Below, piece after piece: positions 54,044 through 62,352 of a stretch of 64,000 bases of DNA (positions within the stretch are counted from its first letter, which is position 1; the number at the start of each line of letters is the position of its first letter). The DNA is taken from the NCBI RefSeq assembly GCF_020251205.1, contig NZ_JAIWYX010000012.1, positions 1 through 64,000 on the forward strand, read 5' to 3'. The DNA is from Arthrobacter sp. M4. GTDB taxonomy: Bacteria; Actinomycetota; Actinomycetes; Actinomycetales; Micrococcaceae. The notes under the pieces are model-generated. The model did not search any database. It worked only from the letters and a program-made list of their open reading frames with translations, and was not told where the DNA came from. Made by a program: the position numbers and the translations under genes.

Positions 54044-54148
54044 CGATGTTGGTAACTGCGTGTGGAGGGAAGGCTAGGGAGGATGAGTGGTTAGGGGCAG
54101 AAATTGAGTGTCATGAATGCTGTGTTTGTGGACATGTAAGGTGCATCA

Positions 54149-54310
54149 ATGAGTGTTGTCGGTGCTTTGCAGCGGAGTCTTCAACGGCGCCGTCGGCACA
54201 GCGTTGCCGCATCTTTTCCAGCCCTGCTCTGGATCATCGGATGCATAGGAATGGCCACGATCGCGGTCCTGATGAACGCCGGAGCAGCCAAGCCCATTGG
54301 AAAACATTAA
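54149..54310 (+). CDS. Possible small membrane protein (53 residues)
   Basis: ATG at 54149 with AAGG seven bases upstream, stop at 54308-54310. The sequence starts MSVVGALQRSLQRRRRHS and has one span, FPALLWIIGCIGMATIAVLM. It overlaps the 3' end of azlD on the other strand. The basic-then-hydrophobic pattern is protein-like, but there is no homology evidence. Confidence 0.3.
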   Translation: MSVVGALQRSLQRRRRHSVAASFPALLWIIGCIGMATIAVLMNAGAAKPIGKH

Positions 54311-54623
54311 CCAGCACGACATACGTCAACGTCCCGACGCCGACACTCAACAAGGTGCGACGCCCGCCGAGGAGGTGGGTTGCCGCCGTCGTAATTACTG
54401 CGACGACGGCCAGGCTGGCGGACGGCGGGTCGGCGATGATGGTGCCGCGGAGGGTTGACGCAGCCAGGATGCCTAGGATGCCGACAGGCATCCACACCGA
54501 AAGCACCTTCACCAGCGTGGAATCGCGGAGGGCCTTCAGCGCAGCGAACGGCACCGCCCGCAGGGCAAAAGTAATGACGAAGACCGTCGCGAGGATCACA
54601 AGGATGTAGCCGGTATCAGGCAT
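54234..54623 (-). CDS. azlD: AzlD family branched-chain amino acid export subunit
   Basis: 129 residues with four helices; the sequence ILVILATVFVITFALRAVPF and GILGILAASTLRGT are typical of AzlD. Family members end soon after YVVLVNVF; here about 18 unrelated residues follow (QWAWLLRRSSGPRSWPFLCIR), so the 3' end was probably altered by a rearrangement at the edge of the 52-54 kb stretch. It overlaps azlC by 8 bases. Confidence 0.88.
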   Translation of the reverse strand: MPDTGYILVILATVFVITFALRAVPFAALKALRDSTLVKVLSVWMPVGILGILAASTLRGTIIADPPSASLAVVAVITTAATHLLGGRRTLLSVGVGTLTYVVLVNVFQWAWLLRRSSGPRSWPFLCIR

Positions 54624-55392
54624 CAGTGCTCACCTTTCGAGTACGACGACGGTCCAGGCCGAAGCGGACCAGCAGCAGTAAGAGGAACATCACCAGGGCC
54701 ACGAACAGGGCCTGATCCGGAGAAACAATCAGTGCAAACGTGAAACTCAGCCCCGCCAGCACTATTGATGGGACCTGCTGGCGGGTTCGGGCAGCGTCCA
54801 GGGTGAGCGTGATGAACAGGGCGCACAGGGCAAACTCGAGCCCTTCGATGTGGCCGGGCGTCAGTGCGGCGATGGCAACCCCGGTCAATCCGCCGAATAC
54901 CCAGTAGCACTGGAAAGCAAGTTGCATGCTGAGGAGACGCCAAGGGGTCCATGTCTCCCGGGAAGCCGCAGTCACGGCGTACGCCTCGTCGATGAGCGCA
55001 TACAACGAATAGAACTTCGCCAACGGGTTCTTCACGATGCTCAGCGGGAAGGAGAAAGCGTAGAACACGTGGCGAAAATTGACGAGCAAGGTGGTCAGCG
55101 CCACCGTGGCCAGGGGCGTCATCGCGACCATCATGCCGATCAGGAGCAGCTCCAACGAACCCGCAAATCCGGCAATCGACAATGCCGGGGCAACCCACCA
55201 CGGCAGGCCCGCCTGCATCACCAGCAAGCCAAATGCCACCCCCAGCGGGTACATCCCCAGTCCTGCGGCGAGGGAGTTTCGTACGCCTTTGAGGATCTCA
55301 TTTCCTCGGGAAAGACGGTTGGCTCCGCCAAAGCTTGCACATCGTTTGTCACCCTTCAAGGATGGCAAAATCGACCCAATATTTGATTGCAA
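54616..55392 (-). CDS. azlC: AzlC family branched-chain amino acid export permease
   Basis: Up to 258 residues with six or more helices. AAGLGMYPLGVAFGLLVMQAGLPWW, ALSIAGFAGSLELLLIGMMV and LLVNFRHVFYAFSFPL are AzlC hallmarks. With AzlD it exports branched-chain amino acids or analogues. The TTG at 55392 overlaps the divergent regulator and an operator, so the real start is probably a TTG near 55360-55350. It is divergent from an Lrp-type regulator, the usual control for azlCD. Confidence 0.9.
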   Translation of the reverse strand: MQSNIGSILPSLKGDKRCASFGGANRLSRGNEILKGVRNSLAAGLGMYPLGVAFGLLVMQAGLPWWVAPALSIAGFAGSLELLLIGMMVAMTPLATVALTTLLVNFRHVFYAFSFPLSIVKNPLAKFYSLYALIDEAYAVTAASRETWTPWRLLSMQLAFQCYWVFGGLTGVAIAALTPGHIEGLEFALCALFITLTLDAARTRQQVPSIVLAGLSFTFALIVSPDQALFVALVMFLLLLLVRFGLDRRRTRKVSTDA

Positions 55393-55868
55393 ACATTGCT
55401 CAATCTACTCCACAGAGAGCAACATATAGTCATGGATTCTCTATTGATCGTGCAATTATTGAGGTTCTTCAACGCGACGGGCGCATTTCGAACGTTGACC
55501 TCGCGGACCAGGTCAACCTGACACCTGGCCCGTGCCTGCGCCGCGTGCAGCGGTTGGAGTCCTTGGGCGTGATCCGCGGGTACAAGGCGGACATCGACCC
55601 ACAAGCGATCGGGCGCAGCTTCGAGGTCATCCTGGATATTGAATTGACCAATTTCAGCCGGGAGATAGTGTTCGGCTTCGAGAATGCGATGGCTGAGTTC
55701 GAGGAGGTGACGGAACTGCATCGGCTCTTCGGCTCACCTGACTATTTTGTGCGCGTCGCCGTCGCGGACCTGGAGGCCTACGAGGAGTTCCTCAGCGAGA
55801 AGTTGCTGGCTATCCCCGGAATCCAGAAGATGAGTTCCCGGTTCACGATGAAGACCATCAAACGCTGA
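55362..55868 (+). CDS. Lrp/AsnC family transcriptional regulator
   Basis: 168 residues if started at 55362; an ORF start nearer the HTH is possible but no good codon is seen. The HTH is AIIEVLQRDGRISNVDLADQVNLTPGPCLRRVQRLESLGVIRGY. The RAM domain follows with VTELHRLFGSPDYFVRVAVADLEAYEEFL. It is divergent from azlCD and probably controls it in response to an amino acid. Its end overlaps the convergent kinase gene by 11 bases. Confidence 0.88.
   Translation: MAKSTQYLIANIAQSTPQRATYSHGFSIDRAIIEVLQRDGRISNVDLADQVNLTPGPCLRRVQRLESLGVIRGYKADIDPQAIGRSFEVILDIELTNFSREIVFGFENAMAEFEEVTELHRLFGSPDYFVRVAVADLEAYEEFLSEKLLAIPGIQKMSSRFTMKTIKR
55383..55405. promoter_or_regulatory. Lrp-type operator between azlC and its regulator
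   Basis: TTGATTGC (55383-55390) and GCTCAATC (55398-55405) form an imperfect inverted repeat around AAACATT. This spacing and the GATTG/CAATC arms fit an Lrp/AsnC binding site. It lies within the proposed 5' ends of both divergent genes, so at least one start is placed too far upstream. Confidence 0.5.
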
Positions 55869-56478
55869 AGCTTAGCCGGCCCCGGGCGTCGATAGCATCA
55901 GTGAGCTTGCGAAGCACTTCGTCCGGCGAGCCGTTCGCATCAACTTTCAGGAACCCGGCGTAATGCGGTAGCAGACGGTAGGCCTCCCGCAGGGCCTTCA
56001 AGTCCGCCACGGACTCCTCATCCGTCCCGCGGGCAAGGATCCGCTGATGCGCCACCCCGGGCTCGACGTCCAGGTGCACCACAACATCAGGCTGAGGCAG
56101 CAGTTCCAGGAACCGGGGCAGGAGCCACCCAGCTGGAAGGCCACGCATTTCCCGCAAAGCCAGCTGGCAGTGCAGATGGCGGTCCATGACAACCAACCCA
56201 GCCTTGTGCATCCGGAAAAACCAACAAGTCCGGACATGGGACACCAGCACGTTGCCCACTCGAATCACTGTTTCCACCGCGTCGGACAACCGAGGCGGAA
56301 GTAAGAAACCGAGTTTGGCGCCAATCAGCGATATCCGTCGCCGTCCGGCGTGGTTGCTGAAAACAATCGCTACTCGCCCCTCAGCCCGCGCGAATTCAGC
56401 CAGGGCGTGGGCCGCCGTCGTTTTTCCTGAACCGTCAATTCCCGTCAGAACTATGAGCACGTGCCCTCCTTCGCTCAT
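55858..56478 (-). CDS. dTMP-kinase-like P-loop protein
   Basis: 206 residues. The P-loop is VLTGIDGSGKTTAAHAL. VVMDRHLHCQLALREMRGLP and PDVVVHLDVEPGVAHQRILARG match the DRY and lid regions of thymidylate kinases, though the first reads DRH. It is not the usual tmk, which would have FEGxDGxGKST and a longer LID. It may phosphorylate another nucleoside monophosphate. Confidence 0.78.
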   Translation of the reverse strand: MSEGGHVLIVLTGIDGSGKTTAAHALAEFARAEGRVAIVFSNHAGRRRISLIGAKLGFLLPPRLSDAVETVIRVGNVLVSHVRTCWFFRMHKAGLVVMDRHLHCQLALREMRGLPAGWLLPRFLELLPQPDVVVHLDVEPGVAHQRILARGTDEESVADLKALREAYRLLPHYAGFLKVDANGSPDEVLRKLTDAIDARGRLSFSV

Positions 56479-56542
56479 TTGTTCGAACGACCCACCCTAC
56501 GGCATCGCCCCGAAGTGGAGCCGTAAAGAGAGGGACGTCACG

Positions 56543-59191
56543 CTACGCGCGGGCAGGGTCCTTCACGAGATGCTCACCCACAAGGGCCAGGTTCTGGATG
56601 ACGGCCAACCCGAATTGGGAGGCATCGTTGGTGGATACGGTGGGGGCCTCGTCCACGGGAAGGAGCACATGCGGCGGCTGGATCTTCTGCAGTGTGAAGG
56701 CCGATCCGTGGTTGAGATGTTCGCCGCCTTCAGAGAATTTCTCCCAGGCCAACGCCGCGAGCTCAGTGGAACCCAAGCGGGCCGCAGCGTAGGCGGACAA
56801 ACGGCTATGTGCCTGCGTCAGGTGGATGCCTGACAATGCCTCGCCCACTTCTGAAAGCTGTTCTTCCGGCGCGGCGAGGAACAAGCGGCAGTACTGCAGC
56901 CAGGCCTGCTCAAACGTCGGATCGTCCACCAGATCGATGAGTTCGCTGCAGATCTCCACCAAACCGAACACGGCACTCAGGTGGGAGACGCTGATCTGTT
57001 CCCTGCCGGCGTCGAACCTTCCGGTGTCCAGGTTGTAAAGCGCCTCACCGGTGAGGAAGCCGTACTTCAACGCACCGATGTCCGCCATGGTTCCCAGGAG
57101 CCGGTCCCGGGACCAGGGGTTGCCTGTTCGCTCCCAATCCGTCAGCCACGTTGCGGCCAGGGAACCCCAGTCCGTGCCGAGGCCAACGCCAAGCGCGCCG
57201 CGCTCCGGCCGGTAGGTGGCGCTGTCCGGGCGGACCTTGCGGACGGGGTCCAAGCCGAGGAAGTTGCGGTCGCTGTCTATGAGTTCGGTGAGCAGGTCAC
57301 CCGTGCGCTCGTCGGTGGTGAGGTAGTAGTAGAACCGCCGGTAAGCCGGGTTGCTGATGCGGAGCTGCTTGGCGCTACAGCCCCAATGCTGCACGTTGTG
57401 CCGGGAGCCGAGGCCTTTCCACGGCCCAAGGTGGTAGACGTCCACCTCTCCGGTGTGGCGCGTCATGGCCTCTGCGAAGCGGAACACATCCGCCCGACCG
57501 GATCGTAGATACATGTACCAGAGCCACAAGTCAGGGGAGAGCTCGGAGTTGTCCCACGCATACCCACCCACGTCGTAACGCCAGACATGCCGATCGAAGT
57601 CGTAGGTATGCATCACGTCGCCGTAGTTCCAGAAGCCGTACCAGCGGCGTTGCTCACGCTGTCCTTCGTAGAACTCGAACAGGAAGTTGAGTTTGTCTTC
57701 CAACTCGGCCCTCTCCGGCGTGCTCCTGTCCACGGGGGCCCAGTCGCCGAAGATCCCAGTTGAGTGGAGGTGCTCGGGAGCGACCTGCAGCAGGGCGGGT
57801 TTGGCGGCCTGGGCGGCATCCGCAGCCAACTCCTCCGTTGCTGGCGTGGATTCATAGGCGAAAAGGGTCAGCTCGTGCGTCCGGGCGATGCCGTGTGGGT
57901 TCCCGAACCCCGGCGCGTAGTCCTCGTACGTGATTTCCAGGCCTTCGAGCTGTTCTTCAAACGTGTCCTGGCCCAAACCGTCGTGGTAGAAGCGCAGGTC
58001 CATGGCTTGGGCTTCGGGGGAGTACAGCCAGGCAGTCATGGTGGCTTCGTCCGAGCCTGCGTCCCGGATATCCAGCTGCCCGGGATGCGACTGCCAGAAG
58101 TCCCGGATCCCCACCGCGAAGCCGCCGCGGGTATCGCTGAGCGAGCAGAATCCTGCCGCCCGGGTGCCTCCGGAGATGCCAACCCAGGCGTGGCCTTCCC
58201 TGGTGCGTTTCCGCAGATCAAAACCATCCGACGTCAACTGAGTGAGTGTGTAGTCACTCCACTCAGGGATCAAATGGAGCCTCGTGGAGACAAGTTCGCT
58301 CCATTCCTCCAAAGGCGGAGTCGGTCTGCCCTCCACTTGGGCTCGGCGGACCTCCACGCCCGGGTCCCGGCGCAGCCCGGTGAGCCCCCGAACGGATTCC
58401 ACCAGGAAGCCGCCGTCCGCACCAGCCATTCGGATATGCCGGTTGTGGAGTTCACTGCGCAGCGGCACTGTAAACCGCACGCCGAGGCCCGCCAGGAAAT
58501 CGTGCTCGGCGTCACCATCCCAAACGAATGAGTGGACCATTCGGACAGAGCTGGCAGCGGAGTAGAAGTACAGCCGGACCACAAATGGCAGCCAGTTCTG
58601 GCTTCCAGGCTCCGCCGCATCAGGACTGTGCCTGCCTTCCACCCGCACCACTGCCCGTACAGGTCCGTTCTGCTCCACGGTCACGGACGACACCATGCCG
58701 GTGAATGGTTCACGAGAAACAGTGCCCGGACCCTCAACCACACTGTCCTGCCGAAGGCTGACCAGCCTGCCGTCCCGGGCTACCACGGTGCCGTCCCTCG
58801 ACAGGGACCGGAAAATTGTTGGGCCGGAGCGCTCGATGACGGCCTCCATCTTTCCGGTGGTGATGTGGACTGAGTCGGCGGTTTCGACGACGGCGACCGT
58901 CGCCGCAGAGGAGGTCCTGACGTCGGACGCTGAGTCTGTTGCAACGCTGTAGTGAGCGGACGGCGAGTCAGTGGCGGGCAGCGCGATGCCGGCCCACTTC
59001 AGGGAACCGTCGGGCCAGGTGGCAAGCGGCCAGGACTGGGAGGGAACGTGAGCGCCGGAGGCGTCGCGGACTGAAATGGCGGCGGCACCGGACACGGTTC
59101 CCCGCGCGAATGGCATGCCCCACGTGGTGCCGCCGCTCAACTTTGTGGGCGGCACGCCGTCCAGCCATCGGATGTCAGTGGGCGGTGTCAT
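56543..59191 (-). CDS. Exo-rhamnogalacturonan lyase family protein (PcRGLX/YetA-like, PL26)
   Basis: 882 residues from the ATG at 59191 (GGAGG seven bases upstream). The start IRWLDGVPPTKLSGGTTWGMPFARG and long RIFT-like N-terminal barrel, followed by an (alpha/alpha) toroid (YGFWNYGDVMHTYDFDRHVWRYDVGGYAWDN), match the PcRGLX/YetA family of about 860-880 residues. No signal peptide, so it likely acts inside the cell on imported rhamnogalacturonan oligomers. The fragment of a PL11 lyase downstream-facing beside it supports a pectin role. Confidence 0.85.
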   Translation of the reverse strand: MTPPTDIRWLDGVPPTKLSGGTTWGMPFARGTVSGAAAISVRDASGAHVPSQSWPLATWPDGSLKWAGIALPATDSPSAHYSVATDSASDVRTSSAATVAVVETADSVHITTGKMEAVIERSGPTIFRSLSRDGTVVARDGRLVSLRQDSVVEGPGTVSREPFTGMVSSVTVEQNGPVRAVVRVEGRHSPDAAEPGSQNWLPFVVRLYFYSAASSVRMVHSFVWDGDAEHDFLAGLGVRFTVPLRSELHNRHIRMAGADGGFLVESVRGLTGLRRDPGVEVRRAQVEGRPTPPLEEWSELVSTRLHLIPEWSDYTLTQLTSDGFDLRKRTREGHAWVGISGGTRAAGFCSLSDTRGGFAVGIRDFWQSHPGQLDIRDAGSDEATMTAWLYSPEAQAMDLRFYHDGLGQDTFEEQLEGLEITYEDYAPGFGNPHGIARTHELTLFAYESTPATEELAADAAQAAKPALLQVAPEHLHSTGIFGDWAPVDRSTPERAELEDKLNFLFEFYEGQREQRRWYGFWNYGDVMHTYDFDRHVWRYDVGGYAWDNSELSPDLWLWYMYLRSGRADVFRFAEAMTRHTGEVDVYHLGPWKGLGSRHNVQHWGCSAKQLRISNPAYRRFYYYLTTDERTGDLLTELIDSDRNFLGLDPVRKVRPDSATYRPERGALGVGLGTDWGSLAATWLTDWERTGNPWSRDRLLGTMADIGALKYGFLTGEALYNLDTGRFDAGREQISVSHLSAVFGLVEICSELIDLVDDPTFEQAWLQYCRLFLAAPEEQLSEVGEALSGIHLTQAHSRLSAYAAARLGSTELAALAWEKFSEGGEHLNHGSAFTLQKIQPPHVLLPVDEAPTVSTNDASQFGLAVIQNLALVGEHLVKDPARA

Positions 59192-59394
59192 TGTTTCCTC
59201 CAAAAGGAAGATTCACACAAAAGTGAACAAGTCAGTAGCGCAACGGGCGAAGGTCGGTGTAGTGGGAAATCGCTTTCTCGATGGACAAAAAATCTAGTCC
59301 AAGCTGAGGGAAAGCGCAATCACCACTTTCGCGCAGCGTCTTGATAGATTTTGTTCGAATTTGCTTGACCCGCATGTTTTGCGGCACCGCGTCC

Positions 59395-59652
59395 ATCCAA
59401 GCCGACATCCTGGGTGACTGGCGTGAAGAAATCGCGTGGCCGTCGTCGGACAGCACCGAACTGCGGATCTACACAACCACGGCTCCGACCGAGATGCGCC
59501 TGCGCACCCTGATGCACGACCCCATGTATCGGACGGCCGTGGCTCGCGAGAACGTGGCTTACAACCAGCCTCCGCACCCCAGCTTCTTCATCGGTGCCGG
59601 CATGGAAACCCCAGCCATGCCATCGGTCACGTACGTGGGTGACCCCCGCTAA
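59395..59652 (+). pseudogene. 3' remnant of a PL11 rhamnogalacturonan lyase gene
   Basis: The plus strand reads IQADILGDWREEIAWPSSDS, LRIYTTTAPTEMRLRTLMHD, then PMYRTAVARENVAYNQPPHP and a stop. This is the conserved C-terminal end of PL11 rhamnogalacturonan endolyases, normally over 600 residues. Only about 85 codons survive. The sequence before 59395 is unrelated, so a deletion has removed the rest. Confidence 0.8.
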
Positions 59653-59676
59653 ACGCCCGACGCCGGCACTAAGGTG

Positions 59677-59705
59677 CCGCCCGCATCCTCACCCGATGCG
59701 GGCGG
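59677..59705 (+). terminator. Terminator of the PL11 remnant
   Basis: CCGCCCGCATC pairs perfectly with GATGCGGGCGG around seven bases, followed by TACTTTCTTG. It lies 25 bases after the stop of the lyase remnant and is probably its original terminator. Confidence 0.75.
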
Positions 59706-59810
59706 TACTTTCTTGTGCGATTCTTGAGCGGCAAACCCTTGCTTGGCATTTGGGCAGTGTGGACCATTGGACCACCTGTCATGATCAATCAAGTCCGCTT
59801 GGGGGTAACA

Positions 59811-60779
59811 ATGGAGCGCAGTCGTGGTGTGGGTCTTGCGACCCTCCTCCGCTTCGTCGCGTTCCTATCCGCGACCACACTCGGCATTGGGTTGACGGTT
59901 ACGTTCCTGTCCACAGCCGCCGCGAGGTCGACGACGGTAGTGGCGTGGCCGTCGTCGGCCCCCCGGACGGCCACTGCAGCTCCCTCCGCGGAACCGCAGG
60001 ACCCTGTGACGCAGCCGCAGGCAGCGGTAGCAGAACGGCCGGCAGCGGTGGCGCAACCCCCGGTGGCGAGGCTGGAAGCACCTGCACAAACGATCCGGCC
60101 CGCGCTCGCGGGTGAAATCAACAGTGTCATCCTCGACCACAGCTACTTCGAGGTCGGCGCCGCACTGATCGATCTGTCCGATGGCGCGGTCCACGAATTT
60201 GGCGTTACCGAGCCATTCGAGGCTGCCAGCACGGCCAAGGTTCTTGCCGCTGCCGCCTATTACCACTTGGTCGAAATAGGAGAAGCCTCTTTGGACGATC
60301 CACTGGGGGAATCCACGTCAGGGTGGCAAATCCGGGAGATGATCCAGAATAGTGACAACGACTCGTGGGCAATGATTATGGACGCGGTCGGCTATGAGAA
60401 ATTGCGGGACTACGCGGCATCTATCGGTGTTAGTTATGAGCCCGAACTAAACTGCCTGACTCCGGCGGAAATGGCAACCATCTTGGCGGACCTTTATTCG
60501 GGCAAACTGATAAACCAAGAAGATACCGCGCAATTGTTGACGTACATGACCAACACCAACTATGAGGACCTCATCCCAGCGGCCGTACCAGAGGGCATAA
60601 CGGTATTCCACAAGTACGGACTGCTCGACCAGGAACTCCACGACGCGGCAATTCTCACTCAAGGTGCCCGCGCCTTTGCCTTTGTTGTTTACACCAGTGG
60701 TTCCGGCTGGGACGACGCCGCAGACCGCGCGGAAGTCATCCATCAGCTGACCCGGGCCGTGGTCGCCGGCCTCTTCTAG
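59811..60779 (+). CDS. Serine hydrolase, class A beta-lactamase fold
   Basis: 322 residues from the ATG at 59811, chosen for GGGGG five bases upstream. A membrane segment, FVAFLSATTLGIGLTVTFLS, is followed by an Ala/Pro-rich linker. Active-site motifs: SxxK as ASTAKVLAA (Ser140, Lys143), SDN at 181-183 in QNSDNDSW, and HKYG at 267-270 where KTG would stand. The Lys-Thr-Gly change suggests it is not a classic lactamase but a peptidase or inactive relative. It is anchored outside the cell. Confidence 0.8.
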   Translation: MERSRGVGLATLLRFVAFLSATTLGIGLTVTFLSTAAARSTTVVAWPSSAPRTATAAPSAEPQDPVTQPQAAVAERPAAVAQPPVARLEAPAQTIRPALAGEINSVILDHSYFEVGAALIDLSDGAVHEFGVTEPFEAASTAKVLAAAAYYHLVEIGEASLDDPLGESTSGWQIREMIQNSDNDSWAMIMDAVGYEKLRDYAASIGVSYEPELNCLTPAEMATILADLYSGKLINQEDTAQLLTYMTNTNYEDLIPAAVPEGITVFHKYGLLDQELHDAAILTQGARAFAFVVYTSGSGWDDAADRAEVIHQLTRAVVAGLF

Positions 60780-60840
60780 GCTGAGCAGCGTAGCGCGGCA
60801 CGCCACGTCCTCACGTTTGCGTCCAGGTACGTGCAGCACC

Positions 60841-60957
60841 ACCTAGACGCCGTGGCGCCACCACCTAGGCGACTTGTTGCCGGTCCCGGAATTTAGGGGT
60901 TTTTACCACCTAGACCCAACTTTAGCGCCACCTATTTTCGCTGATCCGGACACCTAG
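60841..60957. repeat. Phased ACCTAG repeats upstream of a secreted-protein gene
   Basis: ACCTAG (or ACCTAT once) begins at 60841, 60863, 60908, 60930 and 60952. Steps are 22, 45, 22 and 22 bases, about two or four helical turns, usually within CCACCTAG. The array fills the region between the serine hydrolase stop and the next start at 61032 and looks like a set of protein-binding sites. Confidence 0.6.
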
Positions 60958-61031
60958 ATGCGGTTCTGGGCCCTAGCTTGACTGCACGATCCCGAAACCA
61001 TTTGGGATCAGATCAGGAATGGGGCAACGAA

Positions 61032-62033
61032 ATGAAAAAGACTGCAGGTGTTTCGAAGTTTCGTCTTCTCGGCGTCACCGAGGATCGTTCACTCCAAAGG
61101 CGATCCTTGAAGTCGGCACCGGCCCGAAAGTTCGGGTTCGGAGTCCTTAGCGCGATCCTAGCGGTGTCCGGCGTCGATGTTGCCGCTCCTGCCGCGAGCG
61201 CGGCGCAAGCGCGGGATTCTGACGCCCTAGAACGCGTACTTGATGCTGGACCTTTCCAAGATGCCCAAAGCCTCAGTTCCTTTCAAACGCCTGCCGAGGA
61301 CAAGAAGCAGCGAGTTGAGTTCGGAGAAGACGGATCGATGAGCATCGTTGCCTCACAAGACATGACGATGACCGTGAGTCCAGTGTCGGTTATGACCGGA
61401 AAGTTGGAGAGGAGAGCGATCGGAAATGTTCAGTCAGCAACGGTTTCCCCAAATGCCAGCCATTCGTATGTTTTTGCCCAGCGAGGGAACGATTCGGGGG
61501 CAGCGTTTGTAGTTCTAAATGGCTCGACGGCTCCGCGCGCATTTTCTTTTGAGATTACGTTCAACGGCAGTCCGGCAAAGATAAGCATCGCGAGTGACGG
61601 CTCCGCTGTGGTCATGAACGACAATAGCGAAGTCCTAAATTATGTTGCCGCTCCGTGGGCCCGCGATGCAGTAGGAAGGTCGATTGAAACCCGATACTCA
61701 GCTGAAGGTAACCGACTCATTCAACACGTCAAAATCACCAAGGACACAGTTTTTCCAGTAGTTGCCGATCCTCAATTCGGTTGGGTGGGGATTTTCCCAG
61801 TTGTCGAATTCAACAGACAAGAGACTGCCATCTCGCAATCCGCCGCCGGTGTTCTGAGGGTCTGCTCAAGACTGTCAGCTGGACTTCCTGTGGGGCTTTC
61901 GGCGTGTGCCGCCTCCGCCGTTCAGATTGCGCTGCAAGCTGCCATTGCAAATGCCAGAGGTGAATGCATACGCCTGGCACCCGCGCCCATAGGCGCAATG
62001 GCTTTCCGATACACCGGTGGCTACTGCAGGTAG
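61032..62033 (+). CDS. Secreted protein with four-cysteine C-terminal segment
   Basis: 333 residues from the ATG at 61032 (AGGAATGGGG upstream). A long basic start leads to a signal segment, FGFGVLSAILAVSGVDVAAPAASAAQA. The middle is beta-like, with the motif DTVFPVVADPQFG (240-250), seen in many actinobacterial secreted proteins. The last 60 residues are Ala-rich and hold Cys278, 292, 312 and 332, the last next to the end. No family name recognised. Codon use is less GC-rich than core genes. Confidence 0.75.
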   Translation: MKKTAGVSKFRLLGVTEDRSLQRRSLKSAPARKFGFGVLSAILAVSGVDVAAPAASAAQARDSDALERVLDAGPFQDAQSLSSFQTPAEDKKQRVEFGEDGSMSIVASQDMTMTVSPVSVMTGKLERRAIGNVQSATVSPNASHSYVFAQRGNDSGAAFVVLNGSTAPRAFSFEITFNGSPAKISIASDGSAVVMNDNSEVLNYVAAPWARDAVGRSIETRYSAEGNRLIQHVKITKDTVFPVVADPQFGWVGIFPVVEFNRQETAISQSAAGVLRVCSRLSAGLPVGLSACAASAVQIALQAAIANARGECIRLAPAPIGAMAFRYTGGYCR

Positions 62034-62061
62034 GCTCCTCTGGACTAATGGAGATACAGGG

Positions 62062-62289
62062 ATGAACACCATGCTTCACTATTTTCACGAGCTACGTGAG
62101 GCCAGAATCGCAACTGGACGAAGGCGCATTTACAACTGGATCTCTGCTTCAGTTTTCCTCGGCGTCCTGATTGCTCTGGCTGTATCAGGGACTCATATAG
62201 CTCTCATCTTTGCTTTCATTTGTTTTGACCTGATTGTCGATACCGCGATTGTTTATTCCTGGGTCCGGCGGGACGCCTTGGACGCCTAA
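62062..62289 (+). CDS. Small membrane protein, partner of the secreted protein
   Basis: 75 residues from the ATG at 62062 (GGAGATACAGGG upstream), 28 bases after the secreted-protein stop. A polar N-terminus (HELREARIATGRRRIYN) precedes two helices, WISASVFLGVLIALAVSG and IALIFAFICFDLIVDTAIVY. No family recognised. As with the pair at 51 kb, a role as immunity or accessory protein is possible. Confidence 0.65.
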   Translation: MNTMLHYFHELREARIATGRRRIYNWISASVFLGVLIALAVSGTHIALIFAFICFDLIVDTAIVYSWVRRDALDA

Positions 62290-62352
62290 GCGGGAGCCGC
62301 CCGCACCCCAACCGGGGACGCGGGCGGCAGCTTACTGCACTGAACGTGCCGC

